Below are positions 27,464-36,705 of a stretch of DNA of 64,000 nucleotides, in pieces (the first letter of the stretch is position 1; every line of letters starts with the position of its first letter). Location: contig JANQAD010000001.1 of the NCBI GenBank assembly GCA_024707205.1, positions 744,001 to 808,000 of the forward strand, read 5' to 3'. The stretch comes from Demequina sp. GTDB taxonomy: Bacteria; Actinomycetota; Actinomycetes; Actinomycetales; Demequinaceae. A program made the translations under genes and the position numbers. The notes beneath the pieces are model-generated. The model was given only the letters and a program-made list of their open reading frames with translations. It was not told where the DNA came from and did not search any database.

Positions 27464-28141
27464 TTACTCCGCGTAGACGCGGCGCTTGTAGTTGGTGAAC
27501 TGGCGCTTCCCAACCGCGGCCCACAGCAGCCGCACCGGCCCGGGCAGGAATTCACGGATGAAGCGCTGGCCCTCCTCAGGTCCGAGCACGTCCACGATGA
27601 AGCCCAGCTGGATGAACTGCTCGTTCTTGGGGATGCTCGCGCGGCCGTGCTCGCCCAGCTTGTCCCACTCGGCCTGCGTGAACGACGTGGCGGCCACGGG
27701 CAGGATGAGCCTCTCCTCGTTGCCCAGGTGCTCCTCGAGGGTCGCCAAGATCTGGTCCAGCAGGCTCGCCACCTTGTCGCGATCATCGGCCCCTGCCGTC
27801 GCGGCCCACACGGGGATTGCCGCCTCCACCTGGTCCAGCAGTGCGCCAACGGCGGCGTGCTGCGCTCGCATCTGACCCACGTGAAGGGCACACGCCGGCG
27901 CCCGCTGCTCCAGGGTGTCCCACAGCAGCAGGTCCTCGCCGTGGTGGTGGGAGTGAAGGCTCGCGGCGAGTTTCAGCACGTGCGGGGCGACGACGTCCAC
28001 GCGCTTGCGGTCGCCGTCGGCGACGCCGCGCACCAGGCCAGGGGCGTCTCGGAAACCCTGGCGGAAGACCTTGTGGATCAGCACCATGTCCGACGTGTTG
28101 CACGTGGGCGCGGGGCCGGTCTGCTCGGTGGGCGTCGACAT
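27464..28141 (-). CDS. Hemerythrin-domain protein
   Basis: A 225-residue alpha-helical protein with the iron-binding residues of hemerythrin HHE domains: HSHHHGEDLLLW, MRAQHAAV and EEHLGNEERLILP. Such proteins bind oxygen or nitric oxide at a di-iron site. GGAG lies just before the ATG. It is convergent with the lipoprotein gene; the two ends are only 7 bp apart. Confidence 0.85.
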   Translation of the reverse strand: MSTPTEQTGPAPTCNTSDMVLIHKVFRQGFRDAPGLVRGVADGDRKRVDVVAPHVLKLAASLHSHHHGEDLLLWDTLEQRAPACALHVGQMRAQHAAVGALLDQVEAAIPVWAATAGADDRDKVASLLDQILATLEEHLGNEERLILPVAATSFTQAEWDKLGEHGRASIPKNEQFIQLGFIVDVLGPEEGQRFIREFLPGPVRLLWAAVGKRQFTNYKRRVYAE

Positions 28142-28229
28142 GGGAGCTCCATTCGCCGGGACGTGCGTGCTGTGCTGAATGGCACGTTACTCGCACAGCC
28201 CCCTCAACCACAGCGTCGGGCATCAAGAA

Positions 28230-28257
28230 GCCCGGCCCCTGCTGACAGGGACCGGGC
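28230..28257 (-). terminator. Terminator after tRNA-Thr
   Basis: GCCCGG-T-CCCTG/CAGGG-G-CCGGGC stem with a four-base loop, followed on the minus strand by TTCTTGAT. It lies four bases after the tRNA CCA end. Confidence 0.7.
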
Positions 28258-28260
28258 CGT

Positions 28261-28336
28261 TGGAGCCGCCTAAGGGAATCGAACCCTTGACCTATTCATT
28301 ACGAGTGAATCGCTCTGCCGACTGAGCTAAGGCGGC
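28261..28336 (-). tRNA. tRNA-Thr(CGT)
   Basis: A 76-nt cloverleaf with acceptor stem GCCGCCT/AGGCGGC, D-loop AGCTCAGTCGGCAGAGC, anticodon arm ATTCA-CTCGTAA-TGAAT (anticodon CGT, reads ACG) and T-arm GGGTTCGATTCCC. The CCA end is encoded. Its place next to holB is common in actinobacteria. Confidence 0.95.
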
Positions 28337-28378
28337 GCGGTGCGCCCTAAGGGCGAACCGAAGAAAAAGTGTACCGGG

Positions 28379-29903
28379 TCAGCAGACAGTTCCCGAATCA
28401 GGCATCTTCCCGTCAACGAGCCACCCGTCAACAGCGTCGATGATGCACTGGTTGGACCGGCCGTACGCGGTGTGGCCCTCACCCTCGTAGGTGAGGAGCG
28501 TGGCGTTGCCCAGCTCGGCGGTGAGGTTCTTGGCCCACTGGTAGGGCGTGGCGGGGTCATTGGTGGTGCCGACCACAAGAATCGGCGAAACCGAGGCCGC
28601 CTTGTCCAGCGAGGTCACGGGCTCGCGCGAGTGGAACGGCCAGTCGCTGCACCCGGTCGAGGCCGCGAACCACCACCCGAACGTGGGCGAGGCCTCCTCC
28701 ATCTTGGCCCGGAACTGGTCCACGCGGGCGAGGTCCCACGAGGGCTCCTCCGCCGCGTCGAGGCAGCTGATGACCGAGAACACCACCGTCGAGTTCGTGA
28801 GGTACTCCCCCGTGTCCGTGCTGCGGTCAAGGTAGAAGTTCGCGAGCTGGAACATGAACCACGCCGTGTGGTCATTCATGACCTCGTCGAGCGCCTGCTC
28901 CAGGTAGGTCCACGAGCCCTCGTCGTACAGCGTCACCACGATGCCGTACGTCATGAGGTTGCCGTTGACCTCACGGCCCTCGCCGGTGGAGACGGGGTGC
29001 GCGATCGCGTTGTACGCGATGTCGTGGATCTGCTTCTTCGCGGCGTCTGCGTCCTTGGAGAGCGGGCAGTCCTTCTCTCCCGCGCACCACTTCACGAAGC
29101 TCGTGAGCGCGCCCTCGAAGCCGGCGGCCTGGCCCGCGGCCTGGTCGTCCTCGGGGAGCAGGAAGTCCACCGCGCCGTCGAGCGCCATCTGGCCAACGTG
29201 GTCCGGGTACAGCTGCGCGTACGTGGCACCGAGCTGCGTTCCGTAGGAAAAGCCCAGGTAGTTGAGCTTTTCGTCGCCGACGAGCGCCCGGATCACATCC
29301 ATGTCCCGCGCCGCCGAAGACGTGTCCACGTTCTCCACGAGCGCGCCTGTGGCCTTCTCGCAACCCTGCGCAAAGGCGAGGTTTCGCTGGTTGGCGGCCT
29401 CAACGTCGGCCTCCGTCTCGAGGGGGGTAGTCCTCGACGATGAACGCGTTAACGGTGTCCGCGTCGCCGCAGTCAACGGGCGTCGACGTGCCCACCCCGC
29501 GCGGGTCGAATCCGATGATGTCGTACGCCGCGAGCAGGTCGTCGCCCGCGCTCTGGCTGAAGTAATCGGTGAAGTCCAGCCCCGAGCCGCCCGGCCCGCC
29601 CGGGTTGATCAACAGCGAGCCCTTCTTGTCGCCCGTGGCCGCGACCTTGTTGATCTTGAGCGTGATCTGTTCGCCGCCCGGGTTGCCCCAGTCCAGCGGC
29701 ACCTGCACGTCCGCGCACTCGAGGCTCGCGCACTTGCTCCAGCTCAGCGTCTGCGCGTACGGGTCAAAGCCGCCGGTCGTGGGCGCCGCCGTGGGCGTCA
29801 CGCTCGGCGTCACCTCCACCTTCTCCGGCGTGCACGCCGTCAGCACCAGCAAGGCAAGGGCCGACGCTGCGGCCAAGGACAGTACGACCCGTGGCTTTGT
29901 CAT
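28379..29903 (-). CDS. TAP-type alpha/beta-hydrolase lipoprotein, frameshifted
   Basis: About 507 residues when repaired; resembles the Streptomyces SlpD/SlpE tripeptidyl-aminopeptidase-like secreted hydrolases. Signal with lipobox LVLTAC, oxyanion motif LLINPGGPGGSG, nucleophile GFSYGTQLG, and late Asp/His segment VVGTTNDPATP and YEGEGHTAYG. The frame breaks at the GGGGGG run 29422-29427; dropping one base gives VEDYPLETEADVEAANQ. The ATG lies six bases after TAGCCT, which overlaps the holB stop. Confidence 0.85.
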
Positions 29904-29909
29904 GGGGCA

Positions 29910-29915
29910 AGGCTA
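29910..29915 (-). promoter_or_regulatory. -10 element (TAGCCT) for leaderless hydrolase gene
   Basis: TAGCCT, six bases before the ATG, overlapping the holB stop codon; gives the hydrolase its own start besides any read-through from tmk-holB. Confidence 0.45.
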
Positions 29916-31057
29916 ATTGACCGGGCGCAGCGCGAGCGTCATCGCCTCCATCGCGAGCAGCGGCGCCACGTTTCCCGCGAGCCGGGTGCGCGCCGTGCCC
30001 AGCGCGTCGAGGCACGTGACAGTGTCCTCGAGCGTGGTGCGCTCCGCGAGCGCCTCGATGTGCCCCCGGTGCGACTCGTTGACCAGGTGCACGCTCGCGC
30101 CCACCTGCACCGCGGCGACGTCCCGGTACAGGCTCATGAGATCCAGGATCGCCCGGTCAAGCACGTCCCGCTTCATCCTTGTTGCCCGACGCTTCTGGTC
30201 GTCCTCCAGTTGCCTCACCTGGGCGCGGAGTGCGGGGGCAGGCGGCCGGACTCGTCGGCGCCGAGCGCCTCCATGAGCTGCACCTTCTCGGCCCCATCGC
30301 GCTCATCCGAGACGGCCTTCGCGTCCTCGTCCGCAACGGCGACGAGGTCCGCGGCGGCGAGGATCGCGTCGCCAACTCCCCTGATCTCGGTGGCGATGGC
30401 GAGCACCTGGTCTCGACGGCGTCGGGCCCCTGCATCCCTGGCGAGCCGCCGAGCGATCCCGATGTGGCTCTGCGCCGCGCGGGCGGCATCGATAGCAATG
30501 TCAGGGAGGATGCCGTCGCGCTCCACGAGCAGCTCCGCCACGGCGTCCGCGGTCGGGGTCACGAGCGAGACGATGCGGCAGCGGCTGCGAATCGTGACCG
30601 CCACGTCTTGCGAGGACGGGGCGCAGAGCAGCCACACTGTGCGCGGCGGCGGCTCCTCGATGGACTTCAACAGCACGTTCGAGGTGCGCTCCGTCATGCG
30701 ATCGGCATCCTCGATGATGATGACGCGCCACCGCCCCTGGCTGGGCGCCTGCTGGGCGGTGCCGATCAGTTCGCGCACCTCGTCGATCGAGATCGTGACC
30801 TTCTCGGTGGCCACGCGCTTCACGTCCGGGTGCGTTCCGCCGCGCACCTGGCGGCACGCCTGGCACTCGCCGCAGCCACCCTGCTCGCACTGGAGTGCGG
30901 CGGCGAAGGCCCTGGCCGCGTGAGACCTGCCCGAGCCCGGCGGTCCCGTGATGAGCCACGCGTGAGTCATCGCGGTGGGGTCGCTCACCGCCTGCTGAAG
31001 CGAGGTGAGCGCCCGCTCCTGGCCGACGACGTCGTCCCACACCCCGTTGCCCGTCAC
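29913..31057 (-). CDS. holB: DNA polymerase III delta-prime subunit, frameshifted
   Basis: About 381 residues when repaired. The clamp-loader ATPase fold is clear: WDDVVGQERAL, Walker A GPPGSGRS, zinc cysteines CEQGGCGECQAC, IDEVREL, Walker B VIIIEDADRM and SIEEPPPRTVWLL. The frame breaks at the GGGGG run 30233-30237; adding one base joins ESGRLPPAL to RAQVRQLEDDQKRR and the C-terminal collar domain. The gene is essential, so an assembly error is likely. GTG start overlaps the tmk stop (GTGA). Confidence 0.9.
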
Positions 31058-31665
31058 TGCAGCTGCCCCTCCAGCAGCGGCTCCACGGCGGCCCTTACCT
31101 CCTCGGCGATCACGGCCACCGGACGAGCGGCATCGACAACGAGGTAGCGCTCTGGCGCTCGCGCCGCGAGCGCCAGGAACCCCTCGCGGATGAGCGCCGC
31201 GTGCTCCACAGTCTCGCGCTCCACCCTGTCAAGGTCTCTCTCCATGCGGTCTCCCGCCGGCGCCATGTCCAACACGATGGTCAGGTCAGGGAGCAGCCCC
31301 TCCGTGGCCCACATCGAGATGCGCTCCACCTCGTCGCCAAGCCCGCGGGCGCCGCCCTGATAGACGATCGAGCTGTCCAGGTAGCGGTCCTGAAGCACCA
31401 CCGCCCCGCGCTCGAGCGCGGGGCGCACCAGGGTGTGGATGTGGTGGGCGCGGTCGGCGGCATACAGCAGCGCCTCCGCGCGCGGGGCCACGTGGTCGCC
31501 GTGCATGAGCGCCATCCGCAGGTCACGCCCAAGCTGGGTGCCGCCGGGCTCCCTGGTCGTCAAGACATGGGGGTGCCGCACGCTCAGCCCCTCCGCAAGG
31601 ACCTCGAGCTGCGTGGTCTTGCCCACGCCGTCGCCCCCCTCGAAAACCACCCAGGTGCCGCTCAT
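31054..31665 (-). CDS. tmk: Thymidylate kinase
   Basis: A 203-residue dTMP kinase with P-loop FEGGDGVGKTTQ, TREPGGTQLG and the DR motif LQDRYLDSSIVYQG. Makes dTDP for DNA synthesis. ATG six bases after TAGCCT (leaderless). Coupled to holB. In most relatives topA lies directly upstream; here about 10 kb of other genes intervene. Confidence 0.95.
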   Translation of the reverse strand: MSGTWVVFEGGDGVGKTTQLEVLAEGLSVRHPHVLTTREPGGTQLGRDLRMALMHGDHVAPRAEALLYAADRAHHIHTLVRPALERGAVVLQDRYLDSSIVYQGGARGLGDEVERISMWATEGLLPDLTIVLDMAPAGDRMERDLDRVERETVEHAALIREGFLALAARAPERYLVVDAARPVAVIAEEVRAAVEPLLEGQLQ

Positions 31666-31671
31666 GGGCTA

Positions 31672-31677
31672 AGGCTA
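31672..31677 (-). promoter_or_regulatory. -10 element (TAGCCT) for leaderless tmk
   Basis: TAGCCT six bases before the tmk ATG, no Shine-Dalgarno. Confidence 0.45.
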
Positions 31678-31694
31678 CCGGGGCCGTCGGACAC

Positions 31695-32480
31695 TTACTC
31701 GTGGATGTACACAGGCGTGCCAAGCGGCAGCTGCCAGAGCTCCACGAGCTGAGTGATATCGGCGTTGTTCATGCGGATGCAGCCGTGCGAGATGTCCTTG
31801 CCGATCGAGCTGGGGTCGTCGGTGCCGTGGATGCCGATCACCGCGTCGCCGCCGTTGAAGTTGTCCAGCACGGGGCTGTAGCCGCTGAGGCCGTACGCGT
31901 ACGGGCCGTACGCGCCCTTGGGATTCGGGGGCGCGAGGAGCTCGCGGATGAAGTATGTGCCGCCGGGGGTAGGCATGTCGTCCTGGCCCGTGGCGATGGG
32001 GTACGTGGCGATGATCTGGCCCGCCTCCGAGACCGTGAGCGTGTGGTCCGCGTGATAGACGTCCAACTGCAGGTCCGTGGAGTACAGGTTCACGTCATTG
32101 GGGCTCACCCAGCCCGTGGTGCCGTTGGGGCGCACCGGGAGGAAGACCTCGACGCCCTCCTCCGTGACCTGCTTCACCAGCAATACCAGGGGCGTCTGGT
32201 CCGGGACCGTCAGCACATCCTCGGCCTTGAGGGTGCTGGTGGTGGGGCCGCCAGGGGTGTCGCTCACTTTGATGCTGTCGCCCTTCACGTGGGCGATGGT
32301 GGACGTGTACTCGCTCGTGTCGGGCGTTGCGGTCGCCGTGATGCCCGGGATGTCCGACGCTGTGGCTTGGGGGGTGGGCGTGGTCGCCTGGGTGGGGTCC
32401 TGGGTGGTGCCGGTGCACGCGCTCAGCACGGCCAGCACCGCCAGGGCGCCGACCGCGGCCCTCAGCCTGCGCAGTCGCAT
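31695..32480 (-). CDS. L,D-transpeptidase (YkuD) lipoprotein
   Basis: A 261-residue lipoprotein (lipobox VLSAC) with a Thr/Pro-rich linker, an SH3-like segment and a C-terminal YkuD domain with the active-site HGTDDPSSIGKDISHGCIRM. It forms 3-3 peptidoglycan cross-links or anchors proteins outside the membrane. ATG six bases after TACATT. Confidence 0.92.
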   Translation of the reverse strand: MRLRRLRAAVGALAVLAVLSACTGTTQDPTQATTPTPQATASDIPGITATATPDTSEYTSTIAHVKGDSIKVSDTPGGPTTSTLKAEDVLTVPDQTPLVLLVKQVTEEGVEVFLPVRPNGTTGWVSPNDVNLYSTDLQLDVYHADHTLTVSEAGQIIATYPIATGQDDMPTPGGTYFIRELLAPPNPKGAYGPYAYGLSGYSPVLDNFNGGDAVIGIHGTDDPSSIGKDISHGCIRMNNADITQLVELWQLPLGTPVYIHE

Positions 32481-32486
32481 GGAGAG

Positions 32487-32492
32487 AATGTA
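32487..32492 (-). promoter_or_regulatory. -10 element (TACATT) for leaderless L,D-transpeptidase
   Basis: TACATT lies six bases before the ATG; no Shine-Dalgarno. Confidence 0.4.
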
Positions 32493-32570
32493 TCAACACC
32501 TGCTTGGCGGGGCTCACCACTGCTAATCTCAATGTAGCCGGCGACCCGATCGGCAATTGAGGGGAAACAC

Positions 32571-33281
32571 ATGAAGCTCAAGTCCCTTGCCACAGTTGCG
32601 TCCGTTGGCGTGCTGGTGGCTTTGGCCATTCCCGCGAGCGCTAACGCGGCCCAGGCGCCCACAGGCGCCATCCACCACACGGTGTTCACCGGCCTCAAGC
32701 TCGCCGATCCCGATGCGGTCACCGCCGACGTCTACTTCCAGTTCAACTACGCGGTCGACGCTCCGTCTGACGAAGCGCTCGGGGACTCGGTCACGGGCGC
32801 AGTGGTCAACGACGAGGTGGAACTGCCGTCCAGCAACCAGTACTACGGCGAAGGCGAGGAGGACTTCTGCGTCTCACCTCAGGTAGACATCGCCGCAGAC
32901 CTCTCCACCGTGACCGTCACCGGATTCGAGGAGTTCCAGGGTTGCGGCGCTCAGATCGCCTCCCTCGTAATCGACCTCCACGGCGCCACGTTCGCGTCCG
33001 AGGCGACCATCGAGTCCGACGGCCTCTTCTCGCTCCTGCAGGAGCAACAGGAAGGCATCGCAGGAGGAGGCGGCCGCGGCGGATTCTCGCAGTCCGTCCA
33101 CATGGCCCTTGTTGAGGTGCCCACCGTCCAGACCGGCGGTGTTGTCGCCGACGGCGCCTCGTTCGAGGCCTACTGGGAGGGCACCGGCGTTGGCCTGCTC
33201 GCCGGCGCGACTCAGTTCAGCTTCGCCGACGAGGCCGACGGTGCCGAGCCGGTTCCCGGAGACCCCACCTTCACCGGTTGA
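32571..33281 (+). CDS. Secreted protein of unknown function
   Basis: A 236-residue protein with a Sec signal ending near ASANAAQ. The mature part is acidic, with only two cysteines (EDFCVSP and FQGCGAQ) that could form a disulfide, and a Gly-rich loop GGGGRGG. No family recognised. GAGGGGAAA lies before the ATG. Divergent from the L,D-transpeptidase gene. Confidence 0.75.
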   Translation: MKLKSLATVASVGVLVALAIPASANAAQAPTGAIHHTVFTGLKLADPDAVTADVYFQFNYAVDAPSDEALGDSVTGAVVNDEVELPSSNQYYGEGEEDFCVSPQVDIAADLSTVTVTGFEEFQGCGAQIASLVIDLHGATFASEATIESDGLFSLLQEQQEGIAGGGGRGGFSQSVHMALVEVPTVQTGGVVADGASFEAYWEGTGVGLLAGATQFSFADEADGAEPVPGDPTFTG

Positions 33282-33307
33282 CGGTTTCGCTCGTCATCGA
33301 GCGCGCG

Positions 33308-33350
33308 AAGGGCCGTGCCCGCGTCCGTAGAGGACGGGGGCGCGGCCCTT
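33308..33350. terminator. Bidirectional terminator hairpin
   Basis: AAGGGCCG...CGGCCCTT with an inner GCCC/GGGC and CGTCC/GGACG stem, between convergent genes. Confidence 0.75.
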
Positions 33351-33352
33351 AG

Positions 33353-34363
33353 TCACTCGCCCGGGTACACCACGCCTATCTGGGCCCTGATCGCGTCCAA
33401 GGTCTCCATGATCGCGAGGGTCTCCGCGTGGGGGAGCTCCTCGGGTTCCGTGCGGCCCTCCGCGACCGCGCGGGCCAGGGCCGCCGCCTCGTACTGGAAG
33501 CCGTTCTCGACCCGGCCGTCGAAGTCCCATGTGGTGCCGTCCTTGCGGATGAGGCGCCAGGTGGTGGGGGCGTAGAAGGTGTCCGCGATCTCGATGCGGC
33601 CCTCCGTACCAGCGATGACGGCCTGGCACGCGGTGCGGGCCCACATCGTGGTGGTGAGTGACGCCTGCGCGGCGGGGCCGCGCGCGCCCTCCTTGTAGTC
33701 GAAGACCATGCTGACCTGCCCGTCCACCCCCGCCTCGGTGAGCTGGCCGACTGCTGTGACAGCGTCGGGCCTGCCAAGGATGTCAAAAGCGAAACTGATG
33801 GGGTAGATGCCAAGGTCGAGGAGGGCGCCGCCGGCGAGGTCGGGGCGCTTCATGCGGTCGACGTGGGCGATGGGCTGGCCGTGGTCGGCCTGGATCGTCA
33901 CGACGTCGCCGATGTCTCCGCGCGTGATCGCTTCGCGAGCGGCCGTGATGTGCGGGAGCCAGCGCGTCCACATGGCTTCCTGGACGTAGGTGTTGTTGGC
34001 GCGTGCGGCGTCGAGGACCTGACGGGCCTGGGCGGCGTTCTGCGTGAATGCCTTCTCTACCAGGGTGGGGATGCCGGCGTTGATGGCGAGCAGCGCCGGG
34101 GTGTGGTGGTCGTTGTGGGTGGTCGCGACGTAGATGGCGTCCACCTCTCCGGAGTTCACCAGGGCTTCGTAGTCGGTGAAGGCGTGCGCGATGCCCTCCG
34201 CATCGGCGAAGGCCTGAGCCTTGCCGGGGGTGCGGGAGGCGACGGCGGTGACCGTGCTGGCCGTGTGCTGGTTGACGGCCTGCGCGAGCTTGTGAGCGAT
34301 GCCTCCCGCGCCGAGGATTCCCCAGCGGATGGCGGGAGCGTCTAGGGGAAGGGGTGCAGTCAT
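33353..34363 (-). CDS. Gfo/Idh/MocA-family oxidoreductase
   Basis: A 336-residue NAD(P)-dependent dehydrogenase. Rossmann motif RWGILGAGGIAHKLA at the N-terminus, TLVEKAFTQNAAQA (the catalytic EK) and GGALLDLGIYPI in the second domain. Substrate unknown, probably a sugar or cyclitol. ATG six bases after TACGCT. It is paralogous to 35662-36705; both end in GVVYPGE. Confidence 0.88.
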   Translation of the reverse strand: MTAPLPLDAPAIRWGILGAGGIAHKLAQAVNQHTASTVTAVASRTPGKAQAFADAEGIAHAFTDYEALVNSGEVDAIYVATTHNDHHTPALLAINAGIPTLVEKAFTQNAAQARQVLDAARANNTYVQEAMWTRWLPHITAAREAITRGDIGDVVTIQADHGQPIAHVDRMKRPDLAGGALLDLGIYPISFAFDILGRPDAVTAVGQLTEAGVDGQVSMVFDYKEGARGPAAQASLTTTMWARTACQAVIAGTEGRIEIADTFYAPTTWRLIRKDGTTWDFDGRVENGFQYEAAALARAVAEGRTEPEELPHAETLAIMETLDAIRAQIGVVYPGE

Positions 34364-34369
34364 GGGTCC

Positions 34370-34375
34370 AGCGTA
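34370..34375 (-). promoter_or_regulatory. -10 element (TACGCT) for leaderless Gfo/Idh gene
   Basis: TACGCT lies six bases before the ATG; no Shine-Dalgarno. Confidence 0.4.
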
Positions 34376-34435
34376 ATGCCCGGGCAGACGCCTGGGTCTG
34401 GGTGCCAGCGCGGGCCGGCGGGTCCCACCCGCGCA

Positions 34436-34503
34436 CCTCTGAACCACTTGTAGACCTATTCCTCGCAGGGCAGGCCAAGAAGTGGGCCTGAGTGGTTCAG
34501 AGG
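34436..34503. repeat. Inverted repeat A flanking the AbiEi-like gene
   Basis: CCTCTGAACCACT pairs perfectly with AGTGGTTCAGAGG around a 42-nt spacer that has its own CAGGC/GCCTG stem. A second element with the same arms and spacer length lies at 35540-35605. Confidence 0.75.
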
Positions 34504-34560
34504 AAGACCAGCGCGGGTCAGGCAGCGCCGTTCTTGGCCGCGTGAATATGCGGCTGGACG

Positions 34561-35478
34561 CTAGCGGGCACCCGGCCTGCGCACGTTGAGGTGCCCAACC
34601 GGCCGCGCCAGCATCCACGCAACGCGGCGCTGAAAGAGCGGGCTGATTCGCATGCCGGTGATGCGCGCCACCTCGAGGCCGAACTGGAGAGGGTCGTCCA
34701 CTACGTCCGCGTACGGGAATCGCACTGGGAAGTCGCCGGCGGCGACGATCTCTCGATCACGGCGTCGGTCTTCGACAAACGCCGCTCGCGTACCGTGATA
34801 CTTCCAACTGTCTACTTCGATCACGTGACGCTCGCCGACCTCGATGTCTACGCGGCCGACATGTTCTCGCTCCACCTGAATGCGCGGCGCGAATCCCGCT
34901 GCGGTGAGTGTTGCGTGAGCAACGGTCTCGGAGACGGAGGCGCAAAGCCCAGTCGCCAGTCGAAGTAGCCACTCTCTGCGGTCGCCAGGGCCTTTCGTGA
35001 GCACCGGGGGGAACACCGGATCAATCCTGCGCCTATGCAGCGCGCTGTCGATGATGACCAACTGCTCAAGGGGAGAAGTGCACCACCCGACGTGGTCGAT
35101 TGCCTCGTCAATCGGCTCGAGTAGCCGCCGCTCATCGGGGTCATCCGAGCGATGCACGCCCGGTAACCGGAGCTTCGCTAGTCGCTCGTCCTTGATATGC
35201 CGGTTGAGGGGCACGAGGATGTGCGGGACTACCGGGCGTCGAAGTAGCAGGAGACCCCAGGCGTCGCAGGCGCTCAGGCAGGCCACCCGACCCCTGAGTG
35301 CGGCGGCCGCGACTCTCGGATAATGAGTGCCGGGCAAGGCATATGTGCCTCGGACCGGCCGCCTCACCCCTCCGCCTTCGACCGCCGCGATCAGCTCCCA
35401 AAGGGGAACACCGCAGTCGAGCAGCTCGTTGCGGCGACCTGCTCCGCCTAGGAGTCTGAGTGCGTTCGTGGGATCCAC
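34561..35478 (-). CDS. AbiEi-like N-domain plus DUF559-like endonuclease-fold protein
   Basis: A 305-residue protein. The N-terminal half (GVPLWELIAAVEGGGVRRPVRGTYALPG) matches the AbiEi winged-helix type of type IV antitoxins; the C-terminal part has HVGRVDIEVGERHVIEVDSWKYHG and RRRDREIVAAGDFPVRF, like the Vsr/DUF559 nuclease fold. Such proteins are common, usually solitary, in Micrococcales. No AbiEii toxin is adjacent. GTG start. Inverted repeats with the same arms stand on both sides. Confidence 0.7.
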   Translation of the reverse strand: MDPTNALRLLGGAGRRNELLDCGVPLWELIAAVEGGGVRRPVRGTYALPGTHYPRVAAAALRGRVACLSACDAWGLLLLRRPVVPHILVPLNRHIKDERLAKLRLPGVHRSDDPDERRLLEPIDEAIDHVGWCTSPLEQLVIIDSALHRRRIDPVFPPVLTKGPGDRREWLLRLATGLCASVSETVAHATLTAAGFAPRIQVEREHVGRVDIEVGERHVIEVDSWKYHGTRAAFVEDRRRDREIVAAGDFPVRFPYADVVDDPLQFGLEVARITGMRISPLFQRRVAWMLARPVGHLNVRRPGAR

Positions 35479-35539
35479 GCGCCCATGATGTGCGACGATC
35501 GGCGACCATGGTGCGGGCCTGTGGATAACTCGCCAGGTA

Positions 35540-35605
35540 CCTCTGAACCACTCATCCCGGAGATCTCGTTTCCCCAGTGCAGGTAAGTCCTCTGAGTGGT
35601 TCAGA
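35540..35605. repeat. Inverted repeat B flanking the AbiEi-like gene
   Basis: CCTCTGAACCACT and AGTGGTTCAGA around a 42-nt spacer whose sequence differs from that in element A. A GC-rich simple stretch (repeats of GGAGCGGGCGC) follows up to the next gene. Confidence 0.75.
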
Positions 35606-35661
35606 CGTCTGGCGCGGGCGCGGAGCGGGCGCGGAGCGGGCGCGGGCGCGGCGCGGCGGGC

Positions 35662-36705
35662 CTACTCCCCCGGGTACACCACTCCGAGCTGCGCCCGCGC
35701 CTCGTCCAGCACCGCCATCACCTCGAGCGTCGCGGAGTGCGGCATCACCTGGGACTCGGTCGCCCCGGACCGCACGCCGCGAGCGACCTCGGCCACCTGG
35801 AACTGCCACCCCAACTCCGTGGCCTGCGAGAACACGAGTTCGCGCCGCCCTGCGCGCGTCAGCGTGAACCCGGCCGGCCCAAAGTAGTCGTGGCCAAAGT
35901 CGATGCGCCCGTCCGTGCCCGAGATCGTCGCGAGCCGCGCCGTGTCGGCGGCAAAGGATGACAGCGCCGTTCCCATTGCCCGACGCTCGGGATAGTTGAG
36001 CACGATCGTCTCCCTCAGATCCACGCCGGTGGGCGCGAGCGCGCCGAGGGCGCGCATGGACGTGGGCGCCCCGAGGAAGTCGTGGATGAGGTTCACCGGG
36101 TACACGCCAAGGTCGAGGAGCGCTCCCCCGGCGAGCTCGGGCGCGAAGTTCCGGGACGTCGGGTCATACGCGGGAGAACCGCCGAAGTCAGCGCTCACGT
36201 GCACGATGTCGCCGAGGAGTCCCTCGGCCACGAGCCGCCGCGCCTCCACCATGTGCGGCAGGAATCGCGTCCACATCGCCTCCATGAGGAAGACGCCCGC
36301 ATCGCGAGCCGCGTCTACCACGGTCAGCGCCTCCCGCAGGTTGCTCGTGAACGCCTTCTCCACCAGCACGTGTTTGCCAGCGGCGATGGCCATGAGCGCG
36401 TGTTCCGCGTGCAAAGCGTGGGGCGTGGCGATGTACACCGCCTGCACCAGCGGGTCCTCGCACACCCTCTCGTAGGCGCCCTCGCCAAAGCGCACCGTGG
36501 GGACGTCGAACCGCGACGCGTACACGCGCCCGCGATGCGCGTCCCTCGACGCGACCGCCTGCACCGTTGACCGCGTGTGCCCAAGCAAAGATCGCGCGAA
36601 CACGTCCGCGATCCAGCCCGCGCCGATCACTCCCCAGCGCAGCGAGGGCGCGTCCATCGGGTCCGCGAGGCGATGCCCCGTTGGCCGCACGTCAACTGCT
36701 GTCAC
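35662..36705 (-). CDS. Gfo/Idh/MocA-family oxidoreductase
   Basis: A 347-residue dehydrogenase with RWGVIGAGWIADVFA, HVLVEKAFTSN and GGALLDLGVYPV, clearly paralogous to 33353-34363. GTG start overlapping the upstream membrane-protein stop by four bases (GTGA), so it is the third gene of a sigma factor-membrane protein-oxidoreductase operon, an unusual partner for an ECF unit. Confidence 0.85.
   Translation of the reverse strand: MTAVDVRPTGHRLADPMDAPSLRWGVIGAGWIADVFARSLLGHTRSTVQAVASRDAHRGRVYASRFDVPTVRFGEGAYERVCEDPLVQAVYIATPHALHAEHALMAIAAGKHVLVEKAFTSNLREALTVVDAARDAGVFLMEAMWTRFLPHMVEARRLVAEGLLGDIVHVSADFGGSPAYDPTSRNFAPELAGGALLDLGVYPVNLIHDFLGAPTSMRALGALAPTGVDLRETIVLNYPERRAMGTALSSFAADTARLATISGTDGRIDFGHDYFGPAGFTLTRAGRRELVFSQATELGWQFQVAEVARGVRSGATESQVMPHSATLEVMAVLDEARAQLGVVYPGE

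Noticed and set aside
30410..30425. Further copy of the signal word (GGCGTCGGGC)
   Set aside because: One mismatch in the core; likewise GCCCGACGCC at 52655 and GCGACGCT sites were not counted.
35610..35660. GC-rich repeat GGAGCGGGCGC as a regulatory element
   Set aside because: Simple low-complexity sequence; nothing specific can be said.
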